A stretch of DNA of 5,880 nt from an uncultured Solobacterium sp. Lineage in GTDB: Bacteria > Bacillota_I > Bacilli_A > Erysipelotrichales > Erysipelotrichaceae. The notes under the pieces are model-generated. The model saw only the letters and a program-made list of their open reading frames with translations. It made no database searches and was not told the origin of the DNA. Positions 1 through 5,364 of the stretch are shown here, piece after piece. The stretch's first letter is position 1. Each line of letters opens with the position of its first letter. The position numbers and the translations under genes are program-made. The stretch spans positions 1 to 5,880 of the forward strand of contig URYK01000089.1 in assembly GCA_900552125.1 (NCBI GenBank), in the 5' to 3' direction.

Positions 1-46
1 GTGACCTCCAATAGAAGTTTTTGTGGTTATTAACATTCTATCAAAC

Positions 47-69
47 AGGCCCAGAGGGGCTTTTTTTTT
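47..69 (+). terminator. Intrinsic terminator of a gene left of the window
   Basis: A short GC-rich stem (AGGCCC at 47-52, loop AGAG, GGGCTT at 57-62, one G-T wobble) runs straight into nine T residues at 61-69. It must end a plus-strand transcript from beyond the left edge, because no credible gene lies before it. Nearby, ATAGAA (11-16) can pair with TTCTAT (36-41), which may be part of the 3' end of that transcript. The identity of that transcript cannot be told. Confidence 0.75.
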
Positions 70-345
70 ACAAAGAGTTCAATTTAATTTTACAATCGGC
101 CAAAATAAAAAAAGAGCAATAATTTGTGTGAAAAATAGTATGGAGGTTGTTTATGACCATAGATCATCAGTAATAATAAAGATGGCTGATTTCTTTATTA
201 TTTTTTCTAAACATTAAAAACAACACTACAAGAAGAGGCCTGAAAGCGATTTGCTTTTGGGCATTTTTTATACTTGTCCGAATTTAAAAAAGATTAATTC
301 ATCCAAAAGAAGTCATGATTTTAATTTAAATGAGATAGTATATAG
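70..345. other. Gene-poor AT-rich stretch containing a second terminator
   Basis: No convincing protein gene is present. The long open frame across 23-217 runs through the terminator at 47-69 and has no family resemblance. A good ribosome site (GGAGG at 142-146) precedes an ATG at 152, but that frame stops after six codons. A second in-frame-looking ATG at 182 gives only 11 residues rich in Phe and Ile. This could be a decayed small hydrophobic peptide gene, but nothing here proves it. The stretch ends in the terminator at 238-269, so something was probably once transcribed through it. Confidence 0.4.
238..269 (+). terminator. Intrinsic terminator
   Basis: A ten-pair stem (GCCTGAAAGC at 238-247 with GCTTTTGGGC at 253-262, two G-T wobbles) has a five-base loop and is followed by six T residues at 264-269. 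It isolates the DUF4393 unit downstream from transcription coming from the left. Confidence 0.75.
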
Positions 346-375
346 TTCAAAAATAATTTTCAATTACCTTATAAT
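346..375 (+). promoter_or_regulatory. Promoter of the DUF4393 gene
   Basis: A perfect -10 box TATAAT lies at 370-375. A partial -35 box TTCAAA (four of six matches) lies at 346-351, with an 18-bp spacer. The expected start near 382 leaves a 5' leader of about 70 bases before the TTG start at 455. A second TATAAT occurs at 393-398 but lacks a -35 box at the right distance, so the first is preferred. Confidence 0.6.
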
Positions 376-454
376 AGCTTTAAGTCTCAGATTATAATTA
401 TTAGTGTAAATAAAATTGATAATAAATAATTAAATATGAAAGTGAGGGATAACT

Positions 455-1234
455 TTGGATTTAGGACCATTACATGATTTAAAAGATGTTTTGCCAGAGT
501 CTACTTTAGAAGCTTTATTAAATCCTGCTGCTAAGTCAATTGGGACAGCAGTAGGAGGCTTGAGCGATTTTATATTTTACCCATTACATAAATTAGGTAT
601 ATATACTGAACAAAAGCTAAAGGAATATAGTGACAAGATAAAACAAAAGACAAATGATATTCCAATCGAAAATAGAGATGCTAGTAAATTAAATCTAGTG
701 TTTAAAGCATTGGAAGATTCTAAATATCAAGTAAATGAAGAAGAATTGCAAGAAGCTTTTGCCAATCTTATAGCTTCTACCATAGATAATAGAGTTAATA
801 AATTTATTACACCAAGATTTTCAACAGCATTAGCTGAATTAGGCCCTGAAGATGCTCAATTAATAAATATAATTGCCAAGCAACCTAATTTTCAAATGGT
901 ATGTGGAGATTTGATAGTAATGTATAAAAAAGATGGAAGTTCAAAACCAATTTCTGATCTCTGGATGTCTACCATTGATAGTACAGTATTTAGTATGCCA
1001 GATTCAGTAGATACACTGGATGCATTAAAAATAATATCAGTAACTAGAAATGAGTGGTTTTTAGCTGATGCTTATCAAACCAATTACAAGATTATGGAAA
1101 ATGCTTTAAAAGCTAAATATCATATGTCAAATTTAAAGGAGAATGAAGAAGTTCAACTTAGAAAGGGATGCCTAAGAACTACTACATTTGGAAAACATTT
1201 TATTTCTTGTGTAACAGGTAATAAAATGAAATAG
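455..1234 (+). CDS. Abi_alpha / DUF4393-family protein, likely phage defence
   Basis: This is a 259-residue protein resembling the Abi_alpha (DUF4393) family of abortive-infection-associated proteins. Seen in the sequence: a Gly/Ala-rich helix-like segment at about residues 24-44, a charged helix leading to IPIENRD (69-75), the segment EEELQEAFANLIASTID (95-111), and PRFSTALAELGPEDAQL (120-136). The last two match the family pattern of a short acidic helix followed by a 'P-F-Lsp-Da' block. No catalytic motif, signal peptide or clear membrane span is visible, so it is probably cytoplasmic. The start is TTG, chosen because GAGGG at 444-448 is well placed and no ATG begins the conserved region. 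The gene stands alone with its own promoter (346-375) and terminator (1261-1286). Low GC suggests horizontal acquisition. The family is known from defence loci; its mode of action is not established, and the defence role here is inferred. Confidence 0.75.
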   Translation: MDLGPLHDLKDVLPESTLEALLNPAAKSIGTAVGGLSDFIFYPLHKLGIYTEQKLKEYSDKIKQKTNDIPIENRDASKLNLVFKALEDSKYQVNEEELQEAFANLIASTIDNRVNKFITPRFSTALAELGPEDAQLINIIAKQPNFQMVCGDLIVMYKKDGSSKPISDLWMSTIDSTVFSMPDSVDTLDALKIISVTRNEWFLADAYQTNYKIMENALKAKYHMSNLKENEEVQLRKGCLRTTTFGKHFISCVTGNKMK

Positions 1235-1260
1235 TTATATTACTTAAAATTATTTTATTC

Positions 1261-1286
1261 AAAGTATCCTTGAACGGGTGCTTTTT
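1261..1286 (+). terminator. Intrinsic terminator of the DUF4393 gene
   Basis: AAAGTATCC (1261-1269) pairs with GGGTGCTTT (1276-1284) through nine pairs, two of them G-T wobbles. The loop is six bases and the T-run is at 1282-1286. It lies 26 bases after the stop codon and closes the DUF4393 unit. Decayed sequence of another gene begins directly after it. Confidence 0.75.
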
Positions 1287-1289
1287 ATA

Positions 1290-1684
1290 ATGGTAATGAA
1301 TCCTATTGATTATGCTATCATCTGAGAAATTTTGTTCAACACAATGCTCCTTTGCCCATTAAACAAGTAATTGAAACTCCTGGATCTGATCTAAGTAAGA
1401 TAAGTACTGTTTTTGTATTAAATACAGATTTCTTTAAAGCTTCTAAGAAGGAATTTACTAAAGCAAATATCGCTGATTCATACTGGGAAGATGCCAAGAA
1501 TTTATCATTCATGAAGCATGCTAATGCATACGTAGCACAGCTCATTGCTCTTTATCGATTGGCTTTGGCCGAATATATCAAGGTTAATAAGGATACTCTT
1601 GATAAAATACAAGCGAAAATGAAAGATACGGTATTACGCAACGCTATTGCTTGGATTAACGCTTCGAATGGGGCGGTGGGGTAG
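1290..1684 (+). pseudogene. 3' remnant of a HEPN-like gene
   Basis: An open frame from 1310 to the stop at 1682-1684 has no ribosome site. Its only start candidate is a TTG at 1352, which lies inside what looks like conserved sequence. Just before it, in another frame, 1290-1325 reads MVMNPIDYAII then stop. Restoring one missing base near 1320-1322 joins this to LRNFVQHNAPLPIKQVIE. The joined reading has an R-x4-H motif (RNFVQH, Arg codon at 1325, His codon at 1340), the signature of HEPN nucleases. The rest is helical with no family I can name. The 5' half is absent: the fragment begins three bases after the DUF4393 terminator. It keeps its own terminator at 1697-1722. I read it as the stump of a HEPN-domain, probably defence, gene broken by module replacement and a 1-base deletion. 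An intact short protein of about 110 residues is possible but less likely. Confidence 0.55.
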
Positions 1685-1696
1685 AGAAGATGAAGG

Positions 1697-1722
1697 AAGC
1701 ATCCCTTGGGGGATGCTTTTTT
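1697..1722 (+). terminator. Intrinsic terminator of the HEPN-like remnant
   Basis: AAGCATCCC (1697-1705) pairs perfectly with GGGATGCTT (1710-1718) over a four-base loop, followed by T residues to 1722. It starts 12 bases after the stop of the remnant, so the 3' end of that gene was preserved when the 5' end was lost. Confidence 0.9.
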
Positions 1723-1764
1723 GGTGTAAAGTTTTGTTAAATTCTATGCTCTTTTTACAGAAAC

Positions 1765-1773
1765 TGCTATACT
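1765..1773 (+). promoter_or_regulatory. Extended -10 promoter of the Abi_2 gene
   Basis: TGCTATACT at 1765-1773 is a full extended -10 element (TG, one base, TATACT). There is no good -35 box at 16-18 bp; a TTGTTA at 1734-1739 is too far. The predicted start is near 1780. A transcript from there has only about 16 bases before the ATG at 1796 but a normal leader for the ATG at 1838, which helps decide the start codon. Confidence 0.6.
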
Positions 1774-1837
1774 TATTTTAAATAGATGCGAACGAATGAT
1801 CGAAAATACTAAAATTGAAATAAGAAAGAGCAGTTAT

Positions 1838-2740
1838 ATGAAAAAGAAACTAACTACAGAAGAATTGATAGCCCATATTAAAAGCAAGGGTATAACATTT
1901 AATCATATGACAGAAAATGATGCCAAAAAATGTTTAAGAACTTTAAATTACTATTATAAACTTGCTGCATATCGAAAAAATTTTAAAAAGGATGTAAATG
2001 GAAAGTATGAGGACTTAGATTTTGCATATTTAACTGATCTTGCTGCTATTGATATGCAATTGAGACAGTTTCTTTTAGAGTTGTGCTTAGATGTTGAGCA
2101 TGGTGTAAAAGTCCTATTATTAAATAGAATTTCTGATTATTTGCCTAATGAAGATGGATATAAAATTGTTCAAGATTTTAGGAATGGACCAGATTATGGC
2201 TCACGTCAATATGAATTGACTATTAAGAATCTAAAAAGTAACCAATATTTGAAAGAAATGAGTAGAAAATATTCTCAAAATCCACCAGTTTGGGTGTTCT
2301 TAGAGATCGCTTCATTTGGTGGATTAACAGCCTTCACTGAATATTTTTGTGATAATAGAAAGAATACCAAAAAGCTTAAGAAAATAAGTTCACTTTTACG
2401 TTACTGTAAAAATATAAGGAATGCTTGTGCCCATAATACACCTATATTGGTCAATTTGTTCTCTAATTCGGATAGATTGGATCAAAGACCAAGGGCTATT
2501 CAAGGAATTTCTAATAATATTGGTATTTCAAATCAAGATACGTATTATGAAAAAATGGTAGATCTAATTTCTTTGTTTTATGTCCATAAATTAATTCAAA
2601 GTAAATTATTAGGAAAGTTTCAATATAATCAAGGTCAAAAATTAATTCAGAGATTTCATAGACATGATTGGTATAAAAAAGAAGAAAATCTAACTAAATT
2701 TATTGAGGACTTATCTATTTTAATTGAATACTTGAAATAA
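1838..2740 (+). CDS. Abi_2 (AbiD/AbiF-type) HEPN abortive infection protein
   Basis: A 300-residue protein of the Abi_2 family (lactococcal AbiD/AbiF type), which aborts phage growth and carries a HEPN RNase-like fold. Family features: the N-terminal [17 protein letters not shown] block (3-19), [17 protein letters not shown] (33-49), a helix around the [12 protein letters not shown] segment, and near residues 193-201 IRNACAHNT. This last holds the HEPN R-x4-H catalytic pair (Arg194, Codon 2417; His199, codon 2432). No membrane segment or signal peptide is seen, so it should act on RNA in the cytoplasm. I prefer the ATG at 1838: it has AAGAAAGAG upstream and fits the usual family N-terminus. 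The ATG at 1796 in the same frame would add 14 residues but has no ribosome site. The gene is single, behind an extended -10 promoter. A small RNA gene begins at its stop codon, a possible regulator. Function is inferred from family; motif and length are seen directly. Confidence 0.88.
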   Translation: MKKKLTTEELIAHIKSKGITFNHMTENDAKKCLRTLNYYYKLAAYRKNFKKDVNGKYEDLDFAYLTDLAAIDMQLRQFLLELCLDVEHGVKVLLLNRISDYLPNEDGYKIVQDFRNGPDYGSRQYELTIKNLKSNQYLKEMSRKYSQNPPVWVFLEIASFGGLTAFTEYFCDNRKNTKKLKKISSLLRYCKNIRNACAHNTPILVNLFSNSDRLDQRPRAIQGISNNIGISNQDTYYEKMVDLISLFYVHKLIQSKLLGKFQYNQGQKLIQRFHRHDWYKKEENLTKFIEDLSILIEYLK

Positions 2741-2751
2741 TCATGTATAAT
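2724..2751 (+). promoter_or_regulatory. Promoter of the small RNA behind the Abi_2 gene
   Basis: The perfect -10 box TATAAT (2746-2751) is preceded by TTGAAT (2724-2729, four of six -35 matches) at a 16-bp spacer. The -35 box lies inside the last codons of the abi gene and the -10 box begins six bases after the stop at 2740. The predicted start is about 2758-2761, exactly where a foldable sequence begins. This is the best sigma-A-like promoter in the left half of the window. Confidence 0.65.
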
Positions 2752-2757
2752 AATACA

Positions 2758-2850
2758 TAAGGAATCAGCGCTAATGACGTTGGTCAACGAGGCTTCGAGC
2801 TAAGTTGATTCAGGTTTTAAGCATCATGCACTTATGTGTGTGATGCTTTT
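2758..2850 (+). ncRNA. Candidate structured small RNA linked to the Abi_2 gene
   Basis: About 90 nt between a promoter (2724-2751) and a strong terminator (2819-2850), with no ribosome site or useful open frame. In fold A, GAATCAGC (2762-2769) pairs with GTTGATTC (2804-2811), enclosing small hairpins CGTT-GGTC-AACG (2778-2789) and GCT-TCG-AGC (2792-2800). In fold B, GGTCAAC (2782-2788) pairs with GTTGATT (2804-2810). A and B cannot coexist because both use 2804-2810. The RNA sits directly behind a HEPN RNase gene on the same strand. Abi_2/AbiF-type HEPN proteins have been proposed, in work on the origin of Cas13, to act with structured RNAs as toxin-antitoxin pairs; I rely on memory for that. 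Inference: this RNA binds or restrains the Abi_2 protein. It could instead be only a structured 3' UTR of the abi mRNA. Confidence 0.5.
2819..2850 (+). terminator. Intrinsic terminator of the abi gene and small RNA
   Basis: AAGCATCATGCAC (2819-2831) pairs with GTGTGTGATGCTT (2836-2848), thirteen pairs with two wobbles, a four-base loop TTAT and four T residues at 2847-2850. It ends both read-through from the abi gene and the candidate small RNA. Confidence 0.88.
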
Positions 2851-2895
2851 CTCATCTTTATAGGAAGTTAGAGAAGATGGTTGGGCGGTGATGGG

Positions 2896-2927
2896 GATTC
2901 TAGTCTTGTTGATGTGAGGCTAGAATT
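2896..2927. repeat. Inverted repeat in the intergenic region
   Basis: GATTCTAGTC (2896-2905) can pair with GGCTAGAATT (2918-2927), ten pairs including two wobbles, loop of 12 bases. ATTCTAG/CTAGAAT is a perfect core. No T-run follows, so it is not a standard terminator. It lies about 30 bases upstream of the next promoter and could be an operator, an RNA hairpin or a remnant of something. Confidence 0.45.
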
Positions 2928-2957
2928 GTTATGTTGCATGAATCGCATAATGTTTAT

Positions 2958-2966
2958 TGGTATAAT
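2958..2966 (+). promoter_or_regulatory. Extended -10 promoter in the intergenic region
   Basis: TGGTATAAT at 2958-2966 is a perfect extended -10 element. The nearest -35-like hexamer, TTGCAT at 2934-2939, is 21 bp away, too far for a normal spacer, so the extended -10 would carry the activity. The predicted start is near 2973, and a terminator-like stem-loop follows at 2997-3038, so the product would be a short RNA. Confidence 0.5.
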
Positions 2967-2972
2967 TTCCTT

Positions 2973-3038
2973 GTTTATTAAGTTGTAGATGTAAGTGGCT
3001 CCGGCAATCTCCTTGGTTGAGGTTGGTAGAGCTTTTTT
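2973..3038 (+). ncRNA. Second candidate small RNA, about 66 nt
   Basis: A promoter (2958-2966) and a terminator-like hairpin with six T residues (2997-3038) enclose about 66 nt without a ribosome site or open frame. The first 24 nt (2973-2996) look unpaired, leaving a single-stranded 5' end ahead of the hairpin, a common layout for a base-pairing small RNA. No target or family is recognised. The left end of the IS66 element is 72 bp further on, so it may instead be the 3' tail of a transcript whose gene was lost. It is less certain than the RNA at 2758-2850. Confidence 0.35.
2997..3038 (+). terminator. Interrupted-stem intrinsic terminator
   Basis: The outer stem GGCTC (2997-3001) pairs with GAGCT plus one T (3029-3034). 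After a small internal loop, the inner stem CAATCTC (3005-3011) pairs with GAGGTTG (3019-3025) over a seven-base loop. Six T residues follow at 3033-3038. The internal loop weakens the call, but the T-run directly after the stem supports it. Confidence 0.55.
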
Positions 3039-3109
3039 GGTGTGAATATTCCAAATTAATGTGAATAGGAAATATGAGTATTAAGTATATAAAGTGTGTT
3101 GCAAATTAC

Positions 3110-3131
3110 GTAAGCGTCTAAAAACCAAGTA
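3110..3131 (+). repeat. IS66 left terminal inverted repeat
   Basis: Twenty-two bases beginning GTAAGCGTCTAAAAAC match the inverted right end at 5343-5364 in 21 of 22 positions. The only mismatch is at 3126 (C here, A in the other end read outward-in). The first 16 bases are identical in both ends. Confidence 0.93.
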
Positions 3132-3156
3132 CCTATCTTAACTACAATTTCTGTCA

Positions 3157-3162
3157 TATACT
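3157..3162 (+). promoter_or_regulatory. Possible -10 box of the IS66 operon
   Basis: TATACT at 3157-3162 lies inside the element, 33 bases before the first start codon. No good -35 hexamer is present at 16-18 bp; TTAACT at 3138-3143 is too close. The promoter is probably weak, as is common for transposase operons. Confidence 0.35.
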
Positions 3163-3194
3163 GACTTCATCACTTATTTTGGAGGTTGTTAGTT

Positions 3195-3344
3195 ATGACT
3201 GAAAAACATGAAATTGTTCCTATTGAACCAGTTCAAGATAGCCAGCTTCTCTTATCTTTGAAAAGAAACGATCTTGAATTCAAGGCTTATACTTCACTGG
3301 ATCCAATGGTCTTACAAGATATCGTGGATCGGATACTATCATGA
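3195..3344 (+). CDS. Short first ORF of the IS66 element (tnpA position)
   Basis: A 49-residue protein beginning MTEKHEIVPIEPV, with GGAGG (3181-3185) correctly spaced before the ATG. Its stop TGA overlaps the tnpB start in an ATGA junction (3341-3344), so the two are probably translationally coupled. It occupies the place of TnpA, an accessory protein usually longer and bearing a helix-turn-helix. I see no such domain here, only a mildly acidic N-terminus and an amphipathic segment, KRNDLEFKAYTSLDPM. It may be a reduced TnpA or an unrelated coupling peptide. The strong ribosome site and exact overlap argue that it is translated. Confidence 0.75.
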   Translation: MTEKHEIVPIEPVQDSQLLLSLKRNDLEFKAYTSLDPMVLQDIVDRILS

Positions 3345-3688
3345 TCAAATTATCAGATTTAGGTCAGGTTTACATTGTTTGCGGTAAGACTGACATGAGA
3401 CGCGGGATCGATACTTTAGCTAGTATGGTAAAAGACAAGTTCAATCTTGATCCTTTTTCTGGTCAGGTATTCTTATTTTGTGGCGGTAGCCAAGATAGAT
3501 TCAAAGCTTTGTATTGGGACGGTCAAGGATACTGGTTACTCTATAAAAGATTCGAGAACGGTAAGATGAATTGGCCCAAAAACCAGGATGAAGTTAGAGA
3601 ACTTAGCCCCGAGCAAGTTGACTGGTTAATGAAGGGCTTCTCAATTGAACCGAAAATTAGTGAAGCAACTGCACGTAATTTCTATTGA
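3341..3688 (+). CDS. tnpB: IS66 accessory protein TnpB (IS66 Orf2)
   Basis: A 115-residue protein of the IS66 Orf2 family, full length for the family (about 115-120). Recognised segments are CGKTDMRRGIDTLA (14-27) and GQVFLFCGGSQDRFKALYWD (41-60) followed by YWLLYKRFENG. These are hallmarks of IS66 TnpB. It is needed with TnpC for transposition of IS66 elements, though its biochemical role is not settled. It is unrelated to the RNA-guided TnpB nuclease of IS200/IS605. The start is fixed by the ATGA overlap with the preceding ORF. Its last codons and stop lie within a terminator-like hairpin (3668-3705). Confidence 0.94.
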   Translation: MIKLSDLGQVYIVCGKTDMRRGIDTLASMVKDKFNLDPFSGQVFLFCGGSQDRFKALYWDGQGYWLLYKRFENGKMNWPKNQDEVRELSPEQVDWLMKGFSIEPKISEATARNFY

Positions 3689-3705
3689 TTTTACGTGCAG
3701 TTTTT
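3668..3705 (+). terminator. Terminator-like hairpin between tnpB and tnpC
   Basis: ACTGCACGTAA (3668-3678) pairs perfectly with TTACGTGCAGT (3691-3701) over a 12-base loop and is followed by T residues to 3705. The left arm is tnpB coding sequence and the tnpB stop (3686-3688) sits in the loop. Ribosomes finishing tnpB would cover the left arm and loop. The hairpin should therefore form only when tnpB is poorly translated or after ribosome release, and it would lower tnpC expression. Confidence 0.7.
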
Positions 3706-3747
3706 CGTATTCTTATAACTATCGAAAAACGAGGAGGCTATTTCATC

Positions 3748-5302
3748 ATGTCAGAAACAACATTAGAAAAGATCATCCAAGAACAAGCTACAACTATTCG
3801 TAACTTAACCGAAGAAAGCTCCCTCCTCAGAGAACAAGTAGCGTACTTAACGCAAAAGAGATACGGCAAGTCATCTGAACAAACGGCTATGTCCGGTCAG
3901 ACAAGTCTGTTTGAAGAAGAAAATATTGATGAAGACGGAGATCTTCCCAGGAGAAGAATCCCCAGAAGTCATTATTACCTATAAGCGCCGCAAGCATAAG
4001 GCCAAAAGACAAGATGTTCTGGCAGTTTTCCCGTCTGAAGAAGTTCATCATGAGTTATCAGAGAAAGAGCAATATTGTTCAGATTGTCATGAAAAGCTCA
4101 AAGAGATCAGTTCATGGCCTGCGCGTAAGGAACTAGTCTTTATTCCAGCTCAACTTAAGAGATTAGATCACATCCAGCATGCTTATAAGTGTGAACATTG
4201 CAGTTTAAATAGTGAAACAGATAAGATCATTAAAGCTCCTGTTCCTAAGGCAGCGCTAGCACATAGTTACGGCTCTTCGTCAATTATTGCTCATACAATT
4301 TATCAAAAGTATGAATTAAAAGTACCAGCTTATTGTCAAGAAAACGATTGGCAAAAGATGGGACTGCCTGTTCAACGCCAAGACTTGATTAACTGGCATA
4401 TGAAGGTCACAGACTATTACTTCAAGCCTGTTTACAGTCTACTTAAAGAAATATTGTTAACTCAAGCGGTCCTTCACGCCGATGAAACGAGTTACCGCGT
4501 CCTTGAGAGCGATACTCAGAAGACTTACTACTGGACTTTTTTATCAGGTAAACAAGAGAAGAAACCAATAACTTTTTATCATCATGATCCTCATCGTAGC
4601 AGCCAAGTTGCGACTGACTTCCTAGGCAATTATTCAGGATATTTGCACTGCGATATGTGGCAAGCCTACAAACAATTACCTGAAGCAACACTAGTGGGTT
4701 GTTGGGCTCATGTTAGAAGAAAGTTCAAAGAAGCAGTGCCACCCACTACTAAAGGAAAATCCTTATCAAAGCAAGGCGTTCACTACTGCAATCAGATGTT
4801 TACTCTAGAGAGAGCTTGGGAGAACCTTTCTAATGAAGAACGCCATCAAAAACGCCAAGAGAAACTAAAGCCACTATTTGATGAATTCTTTAAATGGTGT
4901 AGAACAAATCAGCCTTTGGTTTTACCAGGATCCAAACTTGGAAGAGCCATTGCTTACGCACTTAATCATGAAGATACTTTCAAGAATGTTTTACTTGATG
5001 GTAAATTAGTTTTATCCAACAATCTCGCAGAACAAGCAATCAAGACTTTGGTAATTGGCCGAAAGAATTGGTTATTTTCGCAAAGTTTCGAAGGTGCACA
5101 ATCTTCTGCGATTATTTTGAGTTTGATTGAAACAGCCAAGAGAAACAATCTAGATCCAGAGAAATACATTGAGTATCTGCTGGATAAATTACCAAATGAA
5201 GAGAATCTGACAGACCAAGAGCATCTGTCGGCTTATTTGCCATGGACAAAAGAAGTTCAGGAAAAATGTAAAACACGAATAGAACAAAGAAAGGCAGCTT
5301 AG
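3748..5302 (+). pseudogene. tnpC: IS66 transposase TnpC, split by a +1 frameshift
   Basis: The ATG at 3748 follows GAGGAGG (3731-3737). That frame reads 78 residues and stops at 3984; the rest of the protein is in the +1 frame and ends at 5302. The shift point is CTT-CCC-AGG (3943-3951): skipping one C at 3946-3948 restores DLPGEESPEV and gives 517 residues, normal for IS66 TnpC. In corrected numbering: an N-terminal leucine-zipper-like coiled coil (about 1-45), a zinc-ribbon pair C110-x2-C113 and C148-x2-C151, then the DDE domain with D245 (HADET), D302 (LHCDMWQAY) and E428 (NNLAEQAI), and the C-terminal GRKNWLFSQSFEGAQ and ETAKRNNLDPEKYIEYLL. All catalytic residues are present. The enzyme cuts and joins the element ends. 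The split most simply means a disabling 1-base insertion; programmed +1 slippage on CCC is the alternative. Confidence 0.88.
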
Positions 5303-5337
5303 CTGATCAATCGATGATCAGAACAAGGCTGCCTTTT
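5290..5337 (+). terminator. Terminator overlapping the tnpC stop codon
   Basis: AAAGGCAGC (5290-5298) pairs with GCTGCCTTT (5328-5336), and an inner stem CTGATCA (5303-5309) pairs with TGATCAG (5315-5321). Four T residues lie at 5334-5337. The left arm is the last coding part of tnpC. It ends the IS66 operon just before the right terminal repeat and should also limit transcription leaving the element. Confidence 0.8.
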
Positions 5338-5342
5338 CAATA

Positions 5343-5364
5343 TACTTTGTTTTTAGACGCTTAC
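5343..5364 (-). repeat. IS66 right terminal inverted repeat
   Basis: Read from the outer end inward on the minus strand it begins GTAAGCGTCTAAAAAC and matches the left repeat (3110-3131) in 21 of 22 positions. It ends the element at 5364. Confidence 0.93.

Larger units (their letters stand above)
3110..5364 (+). mobile_element. IS66-family insertion sequence, 2255 bp
   Basis: The element is bounded by 22-bp terminal inverted repeats starting GTAAGCG, the usual IS66 terminus. In order it carries a 49-aa first ORF, tnpB (IS66 Orf2) and the large DDE transposase tnpC, all on the plus strand and with strong ribosome sites. Internal hairpins lie after tnpB and over the tnpC stop. The length is slightly below the usual 2.4-2.8 kb for the family, explained by the very short first ORF. 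The eight bases flanking each end differ (CAAATTAC at 3102-3109, AAAGAAGT at 5365-5372), although IS66 elements normally make an 8-bp duplication. tnpC is frameshifted. The element is therefore probably an old or rearranged copy, not a recent simple insertion. Confidence 0.93.

Noticed and set aside
23..217. 64-residue plus-strand open frame
   Set aside because: It runs through an intrinsic terminator at 47-69, has no ribosome site at its start and resembles no protein family.
1336..1545. 69-residue minus-strand open frame
   Set aside because: It is antisense to the HEPN-like remnant, has no ribosome site and no recognisable family features.
2761..3040. CRISPR array or tracrRNA-like element near the HEPN gene
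   Set aside because: No repeated 25-40 bp units with spacers and no cas-like gene are present; the structures are single hairpins.
3041..3067. Direct repeat TGTGAATA (3041-3048 and 3060-3067) beside the IS66 left end
   Set aside because: Two 8-base copies in AT-rich DNA are easily due to chance, and they do not match an IS target duplication.
3341..3688. Reading tnpB as an RNA-guided TnpB nuclease with an omega RNA
   Set aside because: The 115-residue protein is IS66 Orf2, which shares only the name with the IS200/IS605 TnpB nuclease.
4443..5169. Two minus-strand open frames (4443-4691 and 4966-5169) inside tnpC
   Set aside because: Both are shadows of the conserved transposase DDE domain on the plus strand.
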